From: Nocardia wallacei
GTDB lineage: Bacteria; Actinomycetota; Actinomycetes; Mycobacteriales; Mycobacteriaceae
Direction: 5' to 3'
Assembly (NCBI RefSeq): GCF_014466955.1
Contig: NZ_AP023396.1
Location: 2,108,001 to 2,172,000, forward strand
Length of the DNA stretch: 64,000 bases
Shown here: positions 54,354 through 61,344 of the stretch, piece after piece
How positions within the stretch are numbered: the first letter of the stretch is position 1
How the letters are laid out: the number at the start of each line of letters is the position of its first letter
Program-made: the position numbers and the translations under genes
The notes under the pieces: generated by a model
The model's database searches: none
Told to the model about the DNA's origin: nothing
Seen by the model: the letters and a program-made list of their open reading frames with translations, nothing else

Positions 54354-57300
54354 ACACCACCGCGTTCTCGCCACCGGTACAGGTGATGATCCGGCCCGAC
54401 GGCGAGCAGTTCATCGTGTACGACCGGCCGGTGACCGGACTGACAGCGACCACGGAGGTCGGTGTGCCGGAACCGGTCTCCGCCTCCTCGGCGTAGGCCG
54501 CGCGCACCGCCTCGGCGAACGCGCACGACGTGACCGAGGTGCCCGTCGCCGATTTCGTGTACTTGCCCTGCGAGCGGGTCGCGCCCTGGCACTCGGTGGC
54601 GCCGGCGGGCACGGCCGCGGTGGTGGTCGCGGTGGACGTGCCGCTGCTCGACGCCGTCCGCGGAGGCGGCTGGGAGACCGGGACATTCGAGTCGGTCGGG
54701 CCGGAAGCCACCGACGGAGCGGTGCTGCCCGGCTTGCTCACGAACCGCCAGCCGACCACGGCCGCCACCGCCGCGAACGCCACCGCCAGCACGCAGAGCA
54801 CGATCGGCAGCACGATGGAACGTCTGCGCGAGCCGCCGTACCCGTCGTCGTGCTCGGGCGCGGCCCGGTCGGGGTCGGGCCGGCCGCCGAAGGCGTAGTC
54901 GTATTCCTCGTACTCGTCGCCGTATGCCTGGGGGTGCCGGTAGTTGTCGTCCGGGTGGCGGTAGTTGGCATCCGATCGGGTGTACGCGGACTGTGCGTAG
55001 TTGCCGGGGTACTCGTCGTCGGGGAGGGGGTAGTTGTCGCCGGGCCGGGCGTAGTCGGCCTCGGTGCGGGCATAGGGATCGTCGGTGTCGGCGTAGGCGC
55101 CCCCGGGTGCCCGGTAGTCGGATTCGGTTCGGCCGTAGGCGTCCTCGGCTCCGGCGCGGTCGGCCGCGGACCTGCGATAAGGATCGCTGAGTTCCGGGCG
55201 TTCGGCCGCTCCAGCGTAGGCGTCGTCGGATTCGGCGTACGGGTTGCTGCTCCGGGGGTATTCGTCGTCGGGTCCGGGGTAGTCGGCCTTGGTCCGGGGG
55301 TACGTGTCGTCGGAGCCTGGGTAGTCCGCCTTGCTCCGGGCGTAGGTCTCCTCGGGATCGTTGGGTGCCTTGGTTCGGGGGAAGTCATCCTCGGGATCGG
55401 AGTAAGCCGCTGGCCGGAGGTAAGGGTCGTCGGATCCGGTGTCGAAATCGTCCGGCCGGGCGTAATGATCTTCGGAGCCGCGGCCGCTGGATTCGGGCCG
55501 GAGGTAAGTGTCGTGGGGTCCGGCGTGGATGTCGGGCTGGTGGTAGGTGTCGTCGGGTCCCGCGTAGGTGTCGCGCCGGGGGTAGGTGTCGCCGGGACCG
55601 GGTTTGGTGTCGGGCTCGGGGTAGGCGTCGTCGCGTCCCGCGTGGGTGTCGATGCGCCGGGTGTAGTCGTTTTCTGTTGCGGTGTAGCCGCTGTGGTTGT
55701 CGGGTTCGTGTAGTGGGTAGGCGCTCGGGGGCTCGACGTATTCGCCGGGGCTGGGGTTGTCTGCGGCGGGATGAGTGGAATTCCCGGCCAACGGGGTGAA
55801 CTGGAATTCGTCGGGGCGCACCAGCGTCGGGTCCGTCGGCCGGATCACCGGGAGGTCGCCGGAGGTGTCGCGGTCACGATCCGGGTCGGCGGGCGGGATG
55901 ATCCGCAGCGACCCCGTGGTCGGAAACCCGGTGGCGGGACGGCGCGCGGCATCCTCGCCGGGGCGTGAGCGCCGTTGTGTGCCAGCGGCTTCGGTGCCCG
56001 GGGGAGTACCGGGCCGCCGCTGCGGCAGACCGGTCGCGGATCCCGCCGTTCCGGTTCGCATCACGGTGGTGGGTTGCGTGGCAGGCGGTTCGCTCTCGGG
56101 AGTCGCGACCGGGCCGCGCGGTGGGAAGCGGGCGGGAATGGTCGGGCCCTCCGGCCCGAACGGCTGGAACAGATTCGGTTCCCGAGCCGCTGCGGCGGGC
56201 TCGTTCCCTACCCCTTGCGAGGCCCGCGGGTCTCCGGCGCTGCCGATCGGGTCTCCGGCTTCGGAGCCGGGCCGCCGTCCGGCAGCAAGATCGGCCAGAC
56301 TTCCGGCAGAAACGTCGGATGGTGCTCCGGCAGCAGTGGGGGATGGGCCTCCGGCCGGGGTGTGGGATGGGGTTTCGCCAGGGTGGGGCGGAGTCTCAGC
56401 AGGCGTGCGAGATGAGGCTCCGGCACGAGTGGGGGATTGGCCTCCGGCAGAAGTGAGGGACGGGGCTTCGCCAGAGGTGTGGGACGGGGCCTCAGCAGGC
56501 GTGCGGGAAGGGCCTCCGGCAGAAGTGTGAGATGGGGCTCCGCCAAGGGCGTGGGATGGGCTGGCAGGAGGGTAGGGGCGGCTTCCGGGTGCGGAGTCGA
56601 GCGGGCTTTCGGCGGGGTTTCGGGGGGAGCTTGCGGCGGCAGGGTGGGAGGGGCTTGCGGCGTCGGCGCGGGGGGAGGCCGGGGGCTCGGCTGGGGCACG
56701 GTCGAGACTGAATGGGCGTGGGCGTTGCGGATTCCCGGGTGGTTGCGCGCCGACCCGCGAGGATGTGTTCTCGGTATCGGATCCGGGGCCGTGTCCGACC
56801 ACGTACCGGCCTCGGGGCGGATTCGGGTCGGCGGGCGGAAAATGCTGTACCGCCTCCGATTCGGCGGGCGTGCGGACGGAATCATCGAATGCGCCTGCGG
56901 CGGTGGAGAATTCGCCGGTGCTCGCCGCGTAGCGATCGGACGCGTAGTCGTCCTCGGCCTGGTGGCTCGTGTCCTCGGCGAACATGTCCGGCCCGTCGTA
57001 GCCGGGGGTCGGAATGCTCCCGGTATCCACCGGGGTGTGGCCGTATCCCACCGACAGCCCGAATGCCGCGCGGGCGGCGCCCGCGAACTCGCCTGCGGTG
57101 GCGTAGCGATCGTCCGGCGCCTTCGCCATCGCGTGCGCGATCACCGCGTCCAGTGCGGGCGGGACGTCCGAGCGTTGCAGGCTGGGCCGCGGCGGCGGAT
57201 CGGACAGGTGGGCGCGGATCAGGGCGCTCACGTTCTTCGACGGATACGGCGGTGCGCCCGTGAGGCATTCGTGCAGCACACACGCCAGAGAGTAGATATC

Positions 57301-57939
57301 GGCACGGCCGGTGACCGGGCCGACATCGAACCGTTCCGGCGCCATATAGGTATAGGTCGCGGCGGCGGTGCCCACCAGCGTCACACTGCTGTCGCCCTCG
57401 CTGCGGGAGATACCGAAATCCGAGAGATACGCGAAATCCGATGCGGTGACGAGGATATTGGCGGGTTTGACATCGCGGTGCACCAGGCCCGCGCTATGCG
57501 CGGCGTCGAGAGCGGCCGCGACCTGCTCGACCAGAGCGACGGCACGGTCCGGGTCCATCGGACTGTGCCGGCGCAGCAGCGTGCGCAGGTTGTCGCCGCG
57601 CACCAGCCGCATGTCGATGTAGAGGACGCCGTTGATCTCGCCCCAGTTGTGAATCGGAATGACGTGTGGTTCCGACAAACCGGCCGTGGCCTGTGATTCG
57701 CGGCGAAACCGGGCCTGGTACGCGGGATCCTCCGCCAGTGCTCTCGGCAGCAGCTTCAGCGCGACGACCCGGTCCCTGTTGGTGTCGTAGGCCTCGTAGA
57801 CCTCGCCCATGCCGCCTCTGCCCAGCAGCGAGCGCAGCTCGTACGGGCCGAATCTGTCGCCGGCCCGCGACCGCGGTGCGTCCACCGGTGCAACCTCCAC
57901 ATCCTGGGCAGGGTGCGAAACCCGTGCCCGGTGTGCCAC
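54343..57939 (-). CDS. Giant Ser/Thr protein kinase with Tyr-rich repeat linker (cassette 2)
   Basis: A 1198-residue kinase, about twice the usual length. Kinase domain ~33-290: GRGGMG loop, Lys62, HRD 154-156, DFG 174-176. Then a long disordered linker with Pro/Ser/Thr-rich degenerate repeats of the PSHTPAGG kind (~450-550) and a Tyr/Asp/Pro-rich array (~745-1010; units like DDTYPRTKADYPG of ~13-15 residues). A transmembrane helix (~1040-1062) and a ~135-residue external domain with four Cys follow (ATECQG, TSCAFAEAV, MNCSPS, ITCTGG). GTG start, 18 bases after the response regulator stop. Confidence 0.9.
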   Translation of the reverse strand: MAHRARVSHPAQDVEVAPVDAPRSRAGDRFGPYELRSLLGRGGMGEVYEAYDTNRDRVVALKLLPRALAEDPAYQARFRRESQATAGLSEPHVIPIHNWGEINGVLYIDMRLVRGDNLRTLLRRHSPMDPDRAVALVEQVAAALDAAHSAGLVHRDVKPANILVTASDFAYLSDFGISRSEGDSSVTLVGTAAATYTYMAPERFDVGPVTGRADIYSLACVLHECLTGAPPYPSKNVSALIRAHLSDPPPRPSLQRSDVPPALDAVIAHAMAKAPDDRYATAGEFAGAARAAFGLSVGYGHTPVDTGSIPTPGYDGPDMFAEDTSHQAEDDYASDRYAASTGEFSTAAGAFDDSVRTPAESEAVQHFPPADPNPPRGRYVVGHGPGSDTENTSSRVGAQPPGNPQRPRPFSLDRAPAEPPASPRADAASPSHPAAASSPRNPAESPLDSAPGSRPYPPASPSHALGGAPSHTSAGGPSRTPAEAPSHTSGEAPSLTSAGGQSPTRAGASSRTPAETPPHPGETPSHTPAGGPSPTAAGAPSDVSAGSLADLAAGRRPGSEAGDPIGSAGDPRASQGVGNEPAAAAREPNLFQPFGPEGPTIPARFPPRGPVATPESEPPATQPTTVMRTGTAGSATGLPQRRPGTPPGTEAAGTQRRSRPGEDAARRPATGFPTTGSLRIIPPADPDRDRDTSGDLPVIRPTDPTLVRPDEFQFTPLAGNSTHPAADNPSPGEYVEPPSAYPLHEPDNHSGYTATENDYTRRIDTHAGRDDAYPEPDTKPGPGDTYPRRDTYAGPDDTYHQPDIHAGPHDTYLRPESSGRGSEDHYARPDDFDTGSDDPYLRPAAYSDPEDDFPRTKAPNDPEETYARSKADYPGSDDTYPRTKADYPGPDDEYPRSSNPYAESDDAYAGAAERPELSDPYRRSAADRAGAEDAYGRTESDYRAPGGAYADTDDPYARTEADYARPGDNYPLPDDEYPGNYAQSAYTRSDANYRHPDDNYRHPQAYGDEYEEYDYAFGGRPDPDRAAPEHDDGYGGSRRRSIVLPIVLCVLAVAFAAVAAVVGWRFVSKPGSTAPSVASGPTDSNVPVSQPPPRTASSSGTSTATTTAAVPAGATECQGATRSQGKYTKSATGTSVTSCAFAEAVRAAYAEEAETGSGTPTSVVAVSPVTGRSYTMNCSPSGRIITCTGGENAVVYVY

Positions 57940-57957
57940 CGGGGTTGTGCCTGCCCC

Positions 57958-58671
57958 TCAGACTGCCGATTCTCCGGGTGCGACCACGCCGTGGTCAAAC
58001 GCGTACACGATAGCGGCGGCCCGATCCCTTAACCCGAGCTTGCCGAAAATGTGCCCTACGTGGCTCTTTACGGTCACCTCCGAGATACCGAGCTCGTCTG
58101 CGATTTCGGAGTTGACCTGACCGCGACCTATCAGCCGGAGCACCTCGAACTCGCGAGCGGTCAACTCGGCGAGGCGGTTCTGCGCTTTCGCCGGGGCGGG
58201 ACGCACCGATCGATACGCCGAGAGCACGCGACCGGTGACCGACGGGTCGAGCCAGGACCCGCCCGCGGCGACCGTGCGGACCGCGCGGATGAGGTCTTCG
58301 GCGGGGGAGTCCTTCAGCAGGAACCCGGCCGCGCCCGCCCGCAGTGCGCCCGACAGTAGCTGCTCGTCGTCGAAGGTGGTGAGCACCAGGACCGGGGGCG
58401 CGCCCTCGCGGGCGCGGAGCAGGCGGGTGGCGTCGATGCCGCCGACCCGTTTCATTCGCAGATCCATCAGCACCACGTCGGGGCGCTGGGCTGCCACCGC
58501 CGAGGGCACCTCGTCGCCGTCGGAGCATTCGGTGACGGCGAAGCCGTCGCGGCGGCGCAGGATGCGGCGCAGTCCGCCGCGCACCAGTTCCTGATCGTCG
58601 ACGACGAGGACCGTGATGGTGTCGGCCTCCGCCTCCACCGCGCTGCCCGCGGTATCCGCTCCCGTTGTCAC
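57958..58671 (-). CDS. NarL/LuxR-type response regulator (cassette 2)
   Basis: A 237-residue regulator. VLVVDDQ, phospho-acceptor Asp70 in VVLMDLRM, Lys in GFLLKDSP; LuxR HTH at ~175-230 (LTAREFEVLRLIGRGQVNSEIADELGISEVTVKSHVGHIF). The GTG overlaps the kinase stop as GTGA. The very long open frame reaching 60453 is a shadow of the kinase gene. Likely binds the inverted repeat at 60102-60119. Confidence 0.93.
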   Translation of the reverse strand: MTTGADTAGSAVEAEADTITVLVVDDQELVRGGLRRILRRRDGFAVTECSDGDEVPSAVAAQRPDVVLMDLRMKRVGGIDATRLLRAREGAPPVLVLTTFDDEQLLSGALRAGAAGFLLKDSPAEDLIRAVRTVAAGGSWLDPSVTGRVLSAYRSVRPAPAKAQNRLAELTAREFEVLRLIGRGQVNSEIADELGISEVTVKSHVGHIFGKLGLRDRAAAIVYAFDHGVVAPGESAV

Positions 58672-60044
58672 GTGCCCTCCTGCATTTTCCTGGTCATCGA
58701 AACGAAGGCATCGCGCACCACCCGCAGCGGATCCTCCGTGCCGGTGACCACGCAACCGCCCGTCGGCTTGCCGGCCCCGAGCGGGATGTGGGCGCGCACC
58801 TGCCAGGTGTTGCCGTCGTGCGGGCCCGCGGTCAGCGAGCCGCCCAGCAGGGTGGCTCGCTGGCGCATGCCGGAGATGCCCATGCCGCCGCCGCGATGCA
58901 CGGTCCAGCCGGGCAGGGTGTTGATCACCGTGGCTGTCACCGCTGCCTCCGTCACCTCGATGCGGAGGACTACCTCCGCGCCGGGCGCGTGTTTCGCGAC
59001 ATTGGCCAGCGACTCCTGGCTGATCCGGTACAGCGCCAGGCCCGTGGTCGCCGAGACCGCGGCGGTGTCGCCGGTGATCGTGCAGTCGACCGGAAGGCCC
59101 GCGCGCACGAAATCCGTTACCAGACCGTCGATGTCGTCGAGCCCCGGCTCGGGTGTGCTGCTGGACGGGCGCTGATCGAGCAGGCCGACCGTGCGGCGGA
59201 TGTCGGACATGGCCTGGCGGCCGAGGCGTTCGGCGTCGGTGAGCGCGTCCACCGCCTCGTCCACGTCGCGGTCGGTCTGCAGAGCGTGGCGGGCGGCGGT
59301 CAGGTGCAGCATGGTGACGCTGAGCGAGTGCGCGATCACGTCGTGCACCTCCCGGGCGATGCGGCGGCGCTCCTCGTCGGCGGCGCGGATCGCGCGGATC
59401 TCCTGATTCTCCCTCTCCTGGTAGAGGAATCGGCGCTGGAACTGCAGCATCAGTCCGACCATCCAGCCCAGTACGACGCCGACCAGATACATCGGCAGCC
59501 CGCCGTCCACATTGCCCATCGCGGCGAAGACGACGAGTTGGAGCATGGCGGCGAGGGTGGCCGCGATGCTTATCTTCTTCGGGGCGATGGCCGCGACCTC
59601 GCCCACGACCACCGTCAGCACCAGAGGCGCGCAGTCGGGGGATACCGGCTGCGCCAGGAAGATCGCCGCGGCCGTCATGGCCGATCCGGCCAGTACGACG
59701 GGGTGCGGCTCCAGGTCGAACAGGAAGATGATCGGGTAGCACAACACCAGGATCGCCACCGCGACGAACGGCAGCGTCGTGGCGAAGTAGTCGTGACGTA
59801 GCGCGGCCGCGGCGATCGCGGTGATGATCATCGCGCCGTCGGCGGTGTAGACGACCGAGGCCGGGTAATCGTAGCTGCTGTCCTCGATTTTGCGACGGAC
59901 CGAATTCACCGGGTCGTGCAGGAATTCGCGGAACCGGGCGCTGATCCGGCCGGACAGCCGCGCCTGGGCGGCGGTACCGGTCGGCCCGGTCTCGCCTTGC
60001 CCGGGGGCCCTGTCGCCCCGCCCGGTGGCGTCGGTCACAGCCAT
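58668..60044 (-). CDS. Sensor histidine kinase, NarL/DesK type (cassette 2)
   Basis: A 458-residue kinase with about six transmembrane segments (residues ~70-200) and no large extracellular domain. HisKA_3 with phospho-acceptor His234 in REVHDVIAHSLS; HATPase region with ESLANVAKHA and GMGISGMRQRA. A ~25-residue C-terminal tail follows. First gene of the minus-strand series HK-RR-STPK-lipoprotein-lipoprotein-pfkA; divergent from the MacB-type exporter. Confidence 0.92.
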   Translation of the reverse strand: MAVTDATGRGDRAPGQGETGPTGTAAQARLSGRISARFREFLHDPVNSVRRKIEDSSYDYPASVVYTADGAMIITAIAAAALRHDYFATTLPFVAVAILVLCYPIIFLFDLEPHPVVLAGSAMTAAAIFLAQPVSPDCAPLVLTVVVGEVAAIAPKKISIAATLAAMLQLVVFAAMGNVDGGLPMYLVGVVLGWMVGLMLQFQRRFLYQERENQEIRAIRAADEERRRIAREVHDVIAHSLSVTMLHLTAARHALQTDRDVDEAVDALTDAERLGRQAMSDIRRTVGLLDQRPSSSTPEPGLDDIDGLVTDFVRAGLPVDCTITGDTAAVSATTGLALYRISQESLANVAKHAPGAEVVLRIEVTEAAVTATVINTLPGWTVHRGGGMGISGMRQRATLLGGSLTAGPHDGNTWQVRAHIPLGAGKPTGGCVVTGTEDPLRVVRDAFVSMTRKMQEGT

Positions 60045-60101
60045 TCTGCAAGGCTAGCCGCCCGGCCGGGACCGCGGCATCGTGCCGTGAACGCACCGGT
60101 T

Positions 60102-60119
60102 CTCCTACCACGGTAGGAG
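60102..60119. promoter_or_regulatory. Perfect inverted repeat CTCCTACC-AC-GGTAGGAG
   Basis: Eight-base arms, two-base centre, in the 183-base region between the divergent histidine kinase and the small-protein/ABC exporter genes. Best candidate site for the NarL-type regulator of cassette 2. Confidence 0.6.
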
Positions 60120-60227
60120 TGGAAGTCTCGTCCGCGGCACGACGACTGCGCGGCCCGGCCGCCGTAGCGTGAAAGGCACCGTGCCCGGTGGTGAGCGGCG
60201 GGCACACGCACAAAGGAGGTGGGTGCG

Positions 60228-60548
60228 ATGACGTGGCGCGATCTGCACGCTCGTACCGAAATCCTGCACGAGGTACTCGCCCGCGCGGCCGCGGACCCGG
60301 CCACCCCCGGCATGTTCTACGACCTTCCCGACTGCGACCGACTCTTCGGTGGCCCCGCCGGCGTGCTGGCCGCACTGCAGTACCAGTGGGACAACCACAT
60401 GCGCGCAAAGCTGGATCAGGCCCAGATGGTGGGGCAGTCGGCCGCCGAGGCATACCTCGAGCTGGCGGCCGAGCAGCCCGTGCTCAGGGCCGTGCTGGAC
60501 GCCCAGGACGCCCGCCGCTGGCGGGAGGCCCGGGCGTTGGCCTCCTGA
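60228..60548 (+). CDS. Small hypothetical protein upstream of the exporter
   Basis: A 106-residue soluble, helical protein (MTWRDLHARTEILHEVLARAA) with GMFYDLPDCDRLFGGPAGVLAALQYQW in the middle. I do not recognise it. AAAGGAGG eight bases before the ATG at 60228 fixes the start. It lies between the inverted repeat and the ABC genes and is probably co-transcribed with them. Confidence 0.7.
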   Translation: MTWRDLHARTEILHEVLARAAADPATPGMFYDLPDCDRLFGGPAGVLAALQYQWDNHMRAKLDQAQMVGQSAAEAYLELAAEQPVLRAVLDAQDARRWREARALAS

Positions 60549-60621
60549 TCCGGCACCGACAGCCAGCAGCATGCCGGCGTGCGTAGCACCGCGCCGAAGT
60601 ACGACAGAGAGGGCGACCGCC

Positions 60622-61344
60622 GTGTTGGAACTGACCGATGTCACCAAGGAGTATCTGGTCGGAAAGCAGCAGGTGCGTGCGTTGGACGGCGTGAGCCTGC
60701 GCATCGAGGCAGGTGAGTTCACCGCGATAATCGGCCCGTCCGGCTCCGGCAAGAGCACCCTGCTGCACCTGCTGGGCGCGCTGGATACGCCCAGCTCGGG
60801 CTCGATCCGGTTCCGCGGTGAGGAGATCGGCACACTGGACGACAACCGCCAGTCCGAATTCCGGCGTCATCGCGTGGGTTTCGTGTTCCAGTTCTTCAAC
60901 CTGCTGCCGACGATGTCGGCGTGGGAGAACGTCGCGATCCCGAAACTGCTCGACGGCACCGGGTTACGCCGCGCCAGGCCACGCGCGCTGGAGCTGTTGG
61001 ATCTGGTCGGCCTCGGTGACCGCGCCGAGCACCGCCCGGCCGAGCTGTCCGGCGGCCAGATGCAGCGCGTGGCCGTGGCCAGGGCGCTGATCATGGACCC
61101 GCCGTTGATCCTGGCCGACGAGCCCACGGGCAACCTGGATTCCAAGACCGGCGCGGCGATCCTCGAACTGCTCGGCGAGATCACCGGCACCGGCAATTCG
61201 GTCGTGATGGTGACTCACGACATGGGCGCTGTGCAGTACTGCGACCGGGTGGTCACGCTGCGCGACGGCCGAATCGGCTCGAACGACAAGGTCGAGCGCG
61301 GGCACGCGAGCGTCGCCGAGATCGAGAAGGCGGTGCGCGCGTGA
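60622..61344 (+). CDS. ABC transporter ATP-binding protein, MacB/LolD type
   Basis: A 240-residue ATPase: Walker [11 protein letters not shown]-loop [10 protein letters not shown], signature [15 protein letters not shown], Walker [13 protein letters not shown], switch His in VTHDM. The NLDS after Walker B is typical of the MacB/LolD group, which works with FtsX-like permeases in mechanotransmission or export. GTG start; overlaps the permease gene as GTGA. Confidence 0.94.
   Translation: MLELTDVTKEYLVGKQQVRALDGVSLRIEAGEFTAIIGPSGSGKSTLLHLLGALDTPSSGSIRFRGEEIGTLDDNRQSEFRRHRVGFVFQFFNLLPTMSAWENVAIPKLLDGTGLRRARPRALELLDLVGLGDRAEHRPAELSGGQMQRVAVARALIMDPPLILADEPTGNLDSKTGAAILELLGEITGTGNSVVMVTHDMGAVQYCDRVVTLRDGRIGSNDKVERGHASVAEIEKAVRA

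Noticed and set aside
52348..55713. Very long plus-strand frame (1121 codons) rich in Val-Gly repeats
   Set aside because: It is the antisense of the STPK linker and the lipoprotein genes, crosses several real genes and has no family resemblance; the minus-strand genes have clear motifs.
57958..60453. 831-codon minus-strand frame upstream of the response regulator
   Set aside because: Only the last 237 codons are a real protein; the rest is an out-of-frame shadow of the histidine kinase.
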